A DNA stretch of 64,000 nucleotides from Povalibacter uvarum (GTDB taxonomy: Bacteria; Pseudomonadota; Gammaproteobacteria; Steroidobacterales; Steroidobacteraceae), in the NCBI RefSeq assembly GCF_014202975.1, contig NZ_JACHHZ010000003.1:558001-622000 (forward strand). The letters are read 5' to 3'. Both the position numbers and the translations under genes were made by a program. How positions within the stretch are numbered: the first letter of the stretch is position 1; every line of letters starts with the position of its first letter. Below, in pieces: positions 25,475-32,891 of this stretch. The notes beneath the pieces are model-generated. The model did no database searches. It saw only the letters and a program-made list of their open reading frames with translations, and had not been told where the DNA came from.

Positions 25475-25551
25475 CTGTGGGTCCGACTTTAGTCGGACGT
25501 AAGCGAAGCATCGCCTGCGGCGATAACGTCCGGCTGAAGCCGGACCCACAG
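25475..25551. repeat. second REP family, inverted pair
   Basis: Each half (25475-25500 and 25526-25551) holds a hairpin of the type GTCCGACTTTAGTCGGAC or GTCCGGCTGAAGCCGGAC next to a GTGGG or CCCAC end. The halves are inverted copies around a GC-rich centre, the normal layout of a two-REP BIME. It lies upstream of the GIY-YIG gene and of the hybrid kinase. Confidence 0.85.
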
Positions 25552-25565
25552 GCAGTGTGCAACCG

Positions 25566-25599
25566 CTGGCTAGCCAGCTAGCCGGCTAGCTGGCTAATC
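25566..25599. repeat. CTAG-rich repeat, copy c (26-bp perfect palindrome)
   Basis: Positions 25571-25596 are a perfect 26-bp palindrome centred on CCGG and made of TAGCCAGCTAGCC plus its complement. It lies 46 bases upstream of the hybrid kinase start codon, close enough to affect its promoter. Confidence 0.8.
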
Positions 25600-25641
25600 T
25601 CCCTGCCTCCGGATCATTCCGGCGCTATAACGAGAACAGCC

Positions 25642-27393
25642 ATGCAGCTCAGCGACCGCATTCGCGCCGAACAGATTCGGTCGATCTATCGGAACACGCC
25701 GCCGGGGTTGTTCGGGACGCTGCTCGCGATCACCTTTCTCACGCTCGTTCTTGTCCATATCGATGCCGTCGCCGTGGATCGGGCCATGGTACTGATCGGC
25801 GTGATGGCGGCGCAGACTGGCGCCCGGGGATTTCTGTATCGCGCTTACCTGCGCGCCGTGCCCGACAGCAGCGAATGGCGATTCTGGGCGCGGTGGTTCA
25901 CTGTCGGAGCGACCGTCGGCGGGCTGACGATCGGCGCCGGGTCCATCTGGATCATGTCGCACGGCCGGGTCGATCTGCAGCTCGTTTCGCTCCTGTTGAT
26001 TTTTGCGATCACGAGCGGCGCGGTCAGTGCCTTCGCCGCCTACCTGCCCGCGTTCATTTCATTCTTCGTGTCGATCTCCGTGCCGCCGCTGCTCTGGTTG
26101 CTCTCGCAGGGAGAGGTCATTCACACTGCATTGGCCGTGCTGTATCTCGTCTGGTTCATCTCGATCGCCGAACAGGCGCGGCGGTCGAGTGCGGCATTCA
26201 TCGATGCGGTCAGGCTGCGTCTCGAGAATATCGACCTCGTCGAAGGGCTGCGTCGCGAGAAGGCGGCAGCAGAGCAGGCGAACGCTGCGAAGTCGCGCTT
26301 CCTGGCAGCTGCGAGCCATGACCTCCGCCAGCCGGTTCACGCGTTGAGTCTCTTCGTTGCGGCGTTGAGGCCGCGGTCAATGGATGATGAAGCTCGCAAC
26401 CTGCTCGATCACATCGACGGGTCGGTGCGTGCGATGAGCGGATTGTTCGGCGGCTTGCTGGACATCTCGCGCCTCGACGCAGGCGTCGTCGAGGTGAACA
26501 AGGAAGCCGTAGCCGTCGAACCGCTTCTGGACCGCGTGTGCCGCGACTACGAAGTGCAGGCGCGGGCGAAGGGATTGCAGCTGCGGGTCCGAAAATGCTC
26601 GGCGTTCGTCGAAAGCGATGCACTGCTGCTCGAGCGCATTCTCCGCAACATCATCGCCAATGCAGTCGCATACACAGATCGAGGGCGCGTGCTCGTGGGA
26701 TGTCGTCGCGGCCGCACGCTGCGCATCCAGGTGTGGGATACCGGCCGCGGAATTCCGCAGGCCGAGCAGGAGCACATCTTTCAGGAGTTCTATCAGCTCG
26801 GTAACCCGGAGCGCGACCGCACGAAGGGCGTGGGACTCGGGCTCGCGATCGTCCGCCGCCTGACGACGCTGCTGGATCATCCGCTCACGGTCCGTTCGAT
26901 CGCGGGCCGCGGCAGCCTCTTCGAGATCAAAGTGCCGCTCGGGGAGGCACGCGCCGAAACCACTGCATCGACAGGTCGATTCCTGAACCCGTTCCAGGGG
27001 CAGGGCAGTGGCCTCGTGCTGGTGATCGACGATGAGCTGGCGATCCAGCTCGCGATGAAGAGCCTGCTCGAGAGCTGGGGCTACGAAGTGCTGGCCGCGG
27101 GCTCGTGCGACGAAATGCTCGAGCGCATCGCGACACACCGGACCGTGCCGCGCCTCATCATCTGCGACTACCGATTGCGCGACAACGAAAGTGGCCCCGC
27201 CGTCATCGAGCGTTTGCGCTCGGAGTACAACGATGAAATTCCCGGCATGCTCATCACCGGCGACACGGCACCCGACAGGATTCGCGAAGCGCAGGAGAGC
27301 GGCTTTCTATTGCTGCACAAGCCCGTGCCGAACAGCAGGCTGCGCGCGTCGATCGCTCATCTGATCGATTCGCGGGAGACGGCTGCGGTGTAA
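25642..27393 (+). CDS. hybrid sensor histidine kinase
   Basis: A 583-residue membrane kinase. The N-terminal 175 residues hold about five to six hydrophobic helices forming the sensor. A short coiled coil leads to the HisKA domain with phospho-acceptor His in SHDLRQPVHALSLFVAALR, then the HATPase with ILRNIIANAVAYTDRG (N box), WDTGRGIPQ (G1) and GVGLGLAIV (G2). The C-terminal receiver (about 455-575) has its acceptor Asp in ICDYRLRDNESGP. The HDLRQPxHAL subgroup usually pairs with LuxR-type regulators, and one is encoded convergently at 27416. Confidence 0.92.
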   Translation: MQLSDRIRAEQIRSIYRNTPPGLFGTLLAITFLTLVLVHIDAVAVDRAMVLIGVMAAQTGARGFLYRAYLRAVPDSSEWRFWARWFTVGATVGGLTIGAGSIWIMSHGRVDLQLVSLLLIFAITSGAVSAFAAYLPAFISFFVSISVPPLLWLLSQGEVIHTALAVLYLVWFISIAEQARRSSAAFIDAVRLRLENIDLVEGLRREKAAAEQANAAKSRFLAAASHDLRQPVHALSLFVAALRPRSMDDEARNLLDHIDGSVRAMSGLFGGLLDISRLDAGVVEVNKEAVAVEPLLDRVCRDYEVQARAKGLQLRVRKCSAFVESDALLLERILRNIIANAVAYTDRGRVLVGCRRGRTLRIQVWDTGRGIPQAEQEHIFQEFYQLGNPERDRTKGVGLGLAIVRRLTTLLDHPLTVRSIAGRGSLFEIKVPLGEARAETTASTGRFLNPFQGQGSGLVLVIDDELAIQLAMKSLLESWGYEVLAAGSCDEMLERIATHRTVPRLIICDYRLRDNESGPAVIERLRSEYNDEIPGMLITGDTAPDRIREAQESGFLLLHKPVPNSRLRASIAHLIDSRETAAV

Positions 27394-27415
27394 GAGCGGA
27401 GTGAAACTCCGACCC

Positions 27416-28054
27416 TCAGAGCAGCTTCGCTTCACGTACGGCATTCGCCGCTTGCGTGCGATTCACGACATTGAGCGTCTTGAAGATTGCGGCGACGTGA
27501 ACCTTCACGGTTTTCTCGGCGATGCCGAGCCGGCTGCTGATTTCCTTGTTCGACAGGCCCGTGCAGAGATGGCGCAGCACGTCCATCTGCCGCTCTGTCA
27601 GTTGTTCGATCGGTGGCGGCGTGCCGGGCCCGTCGCCTTGCTGTTTCTGAGCTGCGCTCGCGGTCGCGAGCAAGGGCGGTACATAGATGTTGCCGGTGAG
27701 CACGAGCTGCAACGCGGACAGCAATGTCTGCGGGCTTGCGGACTTCGGAATGTAGCCCAGTGCGCCGGCGTTCAACGCGCGCCGTACATCGCTGGGATTT
27801 TCAGACCCTGACAGCACGATGACCGGCAGTTCCGGCCGGCGGCGGCCGAATTCGCGGACGGCGAGATCGCCGGACATGCCCGGCATCAACAGATCGACGA
27901 AGACCGCGTCGAGATCCGGATGCTGATCCGCGATGTCGAAGGCAGCAGCGCATTCCGCCGCCTGCAGGACGATCGTGTGCTCGCCAGCCTGCCGCAACAG
28001 GGCGGCAAGCCCGTCACGGAACACCGGATGATCGTCGATGACCAGCAACTTCAT
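27416..28054 (-). CDS. LuxR/NarL-family response regulator
   Basis: A 212-residue regulator. The receiver domain (1-120) has acidic residues in VIDDHPVFRDG, acceptor Asp in AVFVDLLMPGMSG and the conserved Lys in GYIPKSAS. The C-terminal helix-turn-helix (about 148-210) reads LTERQMDVLRHLCTGLSNKE, then KTVKVHVAAIFKTLNV. It is convergent with the hybrid kinase, separated by 22 bases, and is its likely partner. A palindrome-rich segment (28099-28130) lies in its own upstream region, shared with the gene at 28198. Confidence 0.92.
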   Translation of the reverse strand: MKLLVIDDHPVFRDGLAALLRQAGEHTIVLQAAECAAAFDIADQHPDLDAVFVDLLMPGMSGDLAVREFGRRRPELPVIVLSGSENPSDVRRALNAGALGYIPKSASPQTLLSALQLVLTGNIYVPPLLATASAAQKQQGDGPGTPPPIEQLTERQMDVLRHLCTGLSNKEISSRLGIAEKTVKVHVAAIFKTLNVVNRTQAANAVREAKLL

Positions 28055-28098
28055 GCGCGCAACTATCAGTCATCGCCTGTCGTGCGGGCAAGCCGATA

Positions 28099-28130
28099 GG
28101 TCCAAAGACCTAGGTCCCGGATGTAGGGAC
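28099..28130. promoter_or_regulatory. palindromic segment between the LuxR-type regulator and the unknown gene
   Basis: Overlapping inverted repeats: GGTCCAAAGACC (28099-28110), the perfect palindrome GACCTAGGTC (28107-28116) and a related GTCCC...GGGAC pair. It lies in the 143-bp divergent region, where a regulator site for one or both genes is expected. Binding by the LuxR-type regulator is inference. Confidence 0.45.
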
Positions 28131-28197
28131 GCCGGTCGATTTACAGAGGAACCCTCCGGCGGCTGCAATGGCGCCGACAGCTAAGGAGGTTCACGCG

Positions 28198-28716
28198 ATG
28201 TCCAGACTGAGGCAGCTCAACGACCTGATCACGGGGATCGACAGCGAACCCAAGGCGAATGCCCTGGTGAAGAGCGTCCTGCCGAACCAGGCCGCGGGCA
28301 TCGATTCACCGATGCTGGGCACCGAAGCCGGGGTGAGGAACTGTTCGCTGATCGCCGAGTTCGTCGTCACCTACTTCACCTACGGCAAGGTGCGGTACAG
28401 CGACCGGATCATCGGTAACTCGACCAGCGTCAAGAAGAACGGGCCGTTCGATGTGAAGAAGGCGTTGAGCGGCGACTCGCAGGCGGCGGTCGGCGAGTTC
28501 GGTGGTCACAACATTGCGCTCGTCAGGGATGGCAACCTGTTCGCGCTCTACCAGGCTTGGGAAGGCAAGTATCACGTATTCCCGCGCCTGAACGACGACG
28601 GCGAGTCGCACAATATTTTCGGGACAGGCGATGAGACGGCGTCGCTCATCAACAAGGAAGTCGCCGCGCTCGAGGCCGAGACCGGCACACAGATCGTGTT
28701 CAAGAACATGTCGTGA
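28198..28716 (+). CDS. unknown protein, possible papain-like fold
   Basis: A 172-residue soluble protein I do not recognise. Its start is firm: AAGGAGGT lies 8 bases before the ATG at 28198. Residue order suggests a papain-like cysteine hydrolase: Cys49 at the start of a hydrophobic helix (RNCSLIAEFVVTYF), His104 in GEFGGHNIALVRDGNLFALY, and Gln119 ahead of AWEGKYHVFPRL. No signal peptide or membrane helix is visible. It is divergent from the LuxR-type regulator across a palindromic region. The fold assignment is a pattern guess only. Confidence 0.7.
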   Translation: MSRLRQLNDLITGIDSEPKANALVKSVLPNQAAGIDSPMLGTEAGVRNCSLIAEFVVTYFTYGKVRYSDRIIGNSTSVKKNGPFDVKKALSGDSQAAVGEFGGHNIALVRDGNLFALYQAWEGKYHVFPRLNDDGESHNIFGTGDETASLINKEVAALEAETGTQIVFKNMS

Positions 28717-28732
28717 GCACGGGCGGCCCGCG

Positions 28733-29437
28733 CTACGCAGGCCGTTTCGGAATCGTCAGTCCCTTCGCCACTGCAGGACGGGCCAGGAAGGCATCGAGTG
28801 CACGCTTGACGTGCTTGAACTGCTCGAAGCCGACGAGCTCGCCCGCGTTGTAGTAGCCGATCAGGTTGCGCACCCAGGGGAAGGTGGCGATGTCGGCGAT
28901 CGAGTAGTCACCGGCGATCCATTCGCGATCGGCCAGTCGTTCATTGAGCACATCCAGCAGCCGCTTCGATTCCTCGACGTAGCGGTCGCGCGGGCGTTTG
29001 TCTTCGAACTCCTTGCCGGCGAATTTATGAAAGAAGCCGACCTGGCCGAACATCGGGCCGATGCCGGCGGCCTGGAACATCAGCCACTGGAGCGCTTCAT
29101 ATCGCGCGGCGCCGTTCTTCGGCAGCAGCTTGCCGCTCTTGTCCGCGAGATAGATGAGGATCGCTGCCGATTCGAACAGCGGTAGCGGCTTTCCGTCGGG
29201 GCCCTGCGGATCGATGATCGCGGGAATCTTGCCGTTGGGATTCAGCGAGCGAAATTCCTGCGACTTCTGGTCCACCGTATCGAAGTTCACATAGTGCGGC
29301 TCGTAGGGCAGCCCGGTCTCTTCCAGCATGATCGATGCCTTCACGCCGTTCGGCGTGGTCAGCGAATAGAGCTGGATGCGATCAGGATACTGAGACGGCC
29401 ATTTGCGCGTGATCGGGAAGTCGGAGAGCTTCGACAT
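28733..29437 (-). CDS. glutathione S-transferase, YghU/YfcG (nu-class) type
   Basis: A 234-residue GST. The thioredoxin-like domain has the nu-class active region LYSLTTPNGVKASIMLEETG, with the Thr-Pro-Asn that replaces Tyr/Ser/Cys, and the cis-Pro loop NGKIPAIID followed by LFESAAILIYLAD. The C-terminal helical domain is complete. Nu-class enzymes are disulphide reductases and peroxidases that bind two glutathiones. The gene is monocistronic and convergent with the unknown gene before it. Confidence 0.9.
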   Translation of the reverse strand: MSKLSDFPITRKWPSQYPDRIQLYSLTTPNGVKASIMLEETGLPYEPHYVNFDTVDQKSQEFRSLNPNGKIPAIIDPQGPDGKPLPLFESAAILIYLADKSGKLLPKNGAARYEALQWLMFQAAGIGPMFGQVGFFHKFAGKEFEDKRPRDRYVEESKRLLDVLNERLADREWIAGDYSIADIATFPWVRNLIGYYNAGELVGFEQFKHVKRALDAFLARPAVAKGLTIPKRPA

Positions 29438-29472
29438 GGTCAGGTTTTCCGCGGGTCAGTTTTTTCAACGCA

Positions 29473-29670
29473 TCATTCAATTTCGCTGACCGATGCGTTC
29501 AGTGCGGTCGCGAGGGCGGCATCGCCGCTCAACAGATCCTTCCACGCGAGGACGATTCCTTTGCGATGTCCTTTGCGTGTGAGTTTGATGTCTGTCGGGC
29601 TGAGCGTCACCACATACTGCTCATTGCCGACTTCGATCTCGCGTTTCAAGGGACGGTCGAGCTTTGTCAT
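29473..29670 (-). CDS. small conserved hypothetical protein
   Basis: A 65-residue basic protein beginning MTKLDRPLKREIEVGNEQYV and containing LTRKGHRKGIVLAWKDLLSG. From memory, similar short proteins with the KGHRKG...LAWKDLLSGDAALA pattern occur in many proteobacteria without assigned function. The ATG at 29670 is chosen because the family N-terminus begins there; the frame to 29754 adds a Cys/Arg-rich tail with no support. Confidence 0.65.
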   Translation of the reverse strand: MTKLDRPLKREIEVGNEQYVVTLSPTDIKLTRKGHRKGIVLAWKDLLSGDAALATALNASVSEIE

Positions 29671-29859
29671 GAGGACATACCTGCAGGTTCTGGACGCGCG
29701 TTTCATGCGGGGATTTCCCCTGCAAGACTCGCAGCGGCATGCAGGGGTTCCCATACATTCATGACGCGGCTGTCACGGGAGTCGTTCCTGCGCGGGCAGC
29801 ACTGAACGGTCAGCGGATCTCTACAATGCCGCCATCGTTTCTTACCCCGCGGAGTGTTC

Positions 29860-30975
29860 ATGACCAGTCGTCTGTTCGATCCCATCCGGATCGGTGAAGT
29901 GGAATTGCCGAATCGTCTCGCTGTCGCGCCGATGTGTCAGTACAGCGCGAGCGATGGATCGGCGAACGACTGGCATCTGCAGCATCTTTCGCAGCTCGCG
30001 TACTCCGGTGCCGGACTCGTGATGGTCGAAGCAACCGCGGTCGAGCGGCGCGGTCGCATCACGCACGGCTGCGTCGGCCTTTACACGGATGAGAATGAAG
30101 CCGCGCTCAGGCGCGTGCTCGATGCGGCTCGTCGGCTCGGTGGCGCAACTCGCTTCGGAGTGCAGCTTGCTCACGCCGGGCGCAAAGCCTCGAGCCGGAA
30201 GCCCTGGGATGGAGGTGCCGCGCTGACGGAAGGGGAAGACCCGTGGCAGACAGTGTCGTCGAGTGCAGTGGCGTTCGGCGAGGACTGGCATGTGCCGCAT
30301 GCGTTGACGAAGGAGGAGATCGCGCAGACTGTCGCAGCATTCGTACAGGCGGCGCATCGCGCGGTGCGAGCTGGATTCGAAGTCATCGAGATCCACAGCG
30401 CGCACGGCTATCTGATGCATGAATTCCTGTCGCCGCTCGTCAATGCACGCAAGGATGAATACGGTGGTTCATTCGAGAACCGGATTCGCTTCCCGCTCGA
30501 AGTCATTCGGGCTGTTCGTGCAGCGGTTCCTTCGCACGTTGCTGTTGGCCTGCGCGTATCCGCGACGGATTGGGTGGAGGGCGGCTGGGATCTCACGCAG
30601 ACCATCGCCTATGTTCGCGAAGCGAAGAAGCTGGGTATTGCATATGTGTGCGCATCGAGCGGTGGTATTCGTGCGCATGTGATGCCGCCCGTCGCGCCGG
30701 GGTTCCAGGTCGACTTTGCAGCAGAGATCAAAGCCTCGACGGGCGTCGTAACGCGCGCCGTTGGTCTCATCACTGATCCGAAGCAGGCCGAGCAGATTCT
30801 CGAGGAAGGCCGCGCCGACATGATCGCCCTCGGACGTGCGTTCCTCGACGATCCGCGCTGGGGCTGGCACGCGGCCGATGTGCTCGGTGCGAAGACGCAT
30901 TTCCCGCCGCAATACCACATGGCGCGTGGCTCGAACTGGCGGAAGTTTCGGGATCAAAGCGCGGCGAGAGTCTGA
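29860..30975 (+). CDS. old yellow enzyme, YqjM-type NADH:flavin oxidoreductase
   Basis: A 371-residue FMN TIM-barrel ene-reductase. Characteristic segments are NRLAVAPMCQYSASDG (with the active-site Cys of the YqjM class), VQLAHAGRKASS, GFEVIEIHSAHGYLMHEFLSPLVN (His-Ala-His substrate site) and NARKDEYGGSFENRIRF. It reduces activated C=C bonds with NAD(P)H in the cytoplasm. The ATG at 29860 is preferred over the GTG at 29854. It is monocistronic, followed by a REP pair. Confidence 0.93.
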   Translation: MTSRLFDPIRIGEVELPNRLAVAPMCQYSASDGSANDWHLQHLSQLAYSGAGLVMVEATAVERRGRITHGCVGLYTDENEAALRRVLDAARRLGGATRFGVQLAHAGRKASSRKPWDGGAALTEGEDPWQTVSSSAVAFGEDWHVPHALTKEEIAQTVAAFVQAAHRAVRAGFEVIEIHSAHGYLMHEFLSPLVNARKDEYGGSFENRIRFPLEVIRAVRAAVPSHVAVGLRVSATDWVEGGWDLTQTIAYVREAKKLGIAYVCASSGGIRAHVMPPVAPGFQVDFAAEIKASTGVVTRAVGLITDPKQAEQILEEGRADMIALGRAFLDDPRWGWHAADVLGAKTHFPPQYHMARGSNWRKFRDQSAARV

Positions 30976-30986
30976 ATTGCCACCAT

Positions 30987-31055
30987 GCCGTTCCCGCGAA
31001 AGCGGGAATCCATTCCGTGGTAGCCAGGATGGACTCCCGCCTGCGCGGGAGTGGC
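30987..31055. repeat. REP pair between convergent genes
   Basis: An inverted pair, 30987-31013 and 31029-31055, of the main REP family. The second unit ends on the last base of the stop codon of the sigma factor gene, so the element supplies the 3' end of that gene. Confidence 0.9.
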
Positions 31056-32272
31056 TACTTGACCTCCGCCGCTCTGCGTTGCAGGAACGCACGCTCCGCA
31101 TCGGTCTTCGTCAGGGCAATCGCTGCTTCATACGCGGCCACTGCCTCGCTGCGCCGATCGAGCCGGCGAAGCAGGTCCGCCCGTATCGCATGGAACATGC
31201 GGTACTCGCCGAGCTGTAACTCATCCACCAGTATCAGCGCGGCACCTGGCCCTTCGACTTCCGCGACCGCCACTGCGCGATTGAGCGCAACGACGGGCGT
31301 CGGCTCGAACGTGATGAGCTGGTTGTAGAGCACGAGAATCTGCGGCCAGTCGATGGCGCCCGTGAACAGGGCATCGCTGTGAACGGCATTGATCGCAGCC
31401 TGGATCTGATAGGGCCCCGGCTGATTCGCCTCGAGGCATTCGCGAACGATCGTCTGTCCCTCCGCGATCTTCACGCGATCCCACAACGAACGATCCTGCT
31501 CGCTCAGAATCACGAGGCAGCCATCGGCGCCAACACGAGAGGCGCGGCGTGCATCAATCAGCAGCAGCAACGCAAGCAGTCCCCAGGACTCAGCGTCGTC
31601 CGGCATCAATAATGCGAGCAAACGCGCCAGCCGGATCGCTTCGTCGCACAACTCCGTGCGGATCAGCTGTGATGTTTCGCTGGCGGAATGGCCTTCGTTG
31701 AAGATCAGATAGAGCGTCGCGCGCACTGCGCGAAGACGCAGCGGGAGCTGATCTTCAGGCGGGATGCGATAGGGGATGCCGGCGTCGCGGATCTTGCCCT
31801 TAGCCCGAACGATCCGTTGCGCCATCGTGGCTTCAGGTACAAGGAAGGCGCGCGCGATCTCGGCAGTCGTCAGTCCTCCCAGCAGACGCAGAGTCAGCGC
31901 GATCTGCGCACTCGTCGCCAGGGCCGGATGACAGCACGTGAAGATCAATCGCAAGTGATCGTCGCGCACGGCGTGCTCCTGCGACTCGACATCGGGAGTG
32001 TCCAGAAGCGTCGCTGCAAGATGGCGATCGGCACGCGATGCTTCACGACGTGCGCGATCGATGGCCCGATTGCGCGCCGTCGTGATGATCCAGCCAGCGG
32101 GGCTGGGCGGCAGTCCTGTAGCGGGCCAGCGCTCCAGTGCAGTGGAAAACGCATCCTGCACCGCTTCCTCAGCGGCATCGATCGAGCCGAATGACCTCGT
32201 GAGTACGGCAACGGCGCGGCCGTAATGTTCGCGAAAGATCTGCTCGATCTGTGCGTTGGTGGCCGTGGGCAT
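31055..32272 (-). CDS. ECF42-type RNA polymerase sigma factor with C-terminal extension
   Basis: A 405-residue protein, about twice the length of a plain ECF sigma factor. Region 2 is at about 10-75 (FGSIDAAEEAVQDAFSTALE, then PAGWIITTARNRAIDRARRE) and region 4 at about 110-170 (TLRLLGGLTTAEIARAFLVP). The long C-terminal half (about 180-405) includes the family-specific LYLIFNEGHSAS and an SnoaL-free helical TPR-like extension. The start shares one base with the stop of the YCII gene upstream, the pairing expected for ECF42 sigma factors, which lack a classical anti-sigma factor. Confidence 0.92.
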   Translation of the reverse strand: MPTATNAQIEQIFREHYGRAVAVLTRSFGSIDAAEEAVQDAFSTALERWPATGLPPSPAGWIITTARNRAIDRARREASRADRHLAATLLDTPDVESQEHAVRDDHLRLIFTCCHPALATSAQIALTLRLLGGLTTAEIARAFLVPEATMAQRIVRAKGKIRDAGIPYRIPPEDQLPLRLRAVRATLYLIFNEGHSASETSQLIRTELCDEAIRLARLLALLMPDDAESWGLLALLLLIDARRASRVGADGCLVILSEQDRSLWDRVKIAEGQTIVRECLEANQPGPYQIQAAINAVHSDALFTGAIDWPQILVLYNQLITFEPTPVVALNRAVAVAEVEGPGAALILVDELQLGEYRMFHAIRADLLRRLDRRSEAVAAYEAAIALTKTDAERAFLQRRAAEVK

Positions 32273-32628
32273 CAGCTCGGCCCTTCCTCCCGGAACGGGC
32301 GGACTTCAACCGGAAGTGTCGTCGCCGCGGCATAGCGCCGGCCCCATTCGAGTGCGGCGTCGAGATCGGGTGCCCGCAGGATGGTGAAGCCGCCGATGTG
32401 CTCCTTGCCTTCGGCGAACGGACCGTCGGTGATCAGCGTTTCGCCGTTGCGCACGCGAACGACCGTCGCTGTGCTGGCGTCATGCAATCCGCCCGCGAAC
32501 ACCCATGCGCCCTGCGCCTTGAGCTCGTCCCGAATCGCGTATACGTCCCGCATGATCCTGCCCAGTGCTTCTGGGTCGGGGCGGCCGGGGCCGTCGGGCT
32601 GGTAGAGGCTGATCAGGTACTGTTTCAT
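32272..32628 (-). CDS. YCII/DGPF-domain protein, ECF42 partner
   Basis: A 118-residue YCII-related protein with the DGPF signature in ITDGPFAEGKEHIGGFTIL. It starts at the ATG at 32628 behind CAGGAG; the upstream extension to 32883 is not credible. These small proteins are the usual genomic partners of ECF42 sigma factors and are thought to influence their activity or be their target. The one-base stop/start overlap with the sigma gene supports joint translation. Confidence 0.92.
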   Translation of the reverse strand: MKQYLISLYQPDGPGRPDPEALGRIMRDVYAIRDELKAQGAWVFAGGLHDASTATVVRVRNGETLITDGPFAEGKEHIGGFTILRAPDLDAALEWGRRYAAATTLPVEVRPFREEGPS

Positions 32629-32891
32629 GGTCCGCTCCTGAAATGCGTTGACGGGATGACCGGCAACAGCCGGTTCCGACCCTATACGAACGGCGAACCG
32701 GCGAATCGACATGTAGCACGCGGCAGCGGACAAAGAAATTGCGGGCCGCGATCTCGTCCCATCGTGCCGGAGCGGCCTTCCGTCGAATCGACACTGACCA
32801 AAGAGGGGACGACGTCCCGGACCACGTTCCGCGCCGGCGGTGTCTGTGTGACACTCGGCCTCTCGGCTTCCATAACAAGGCAAACCTGCGC

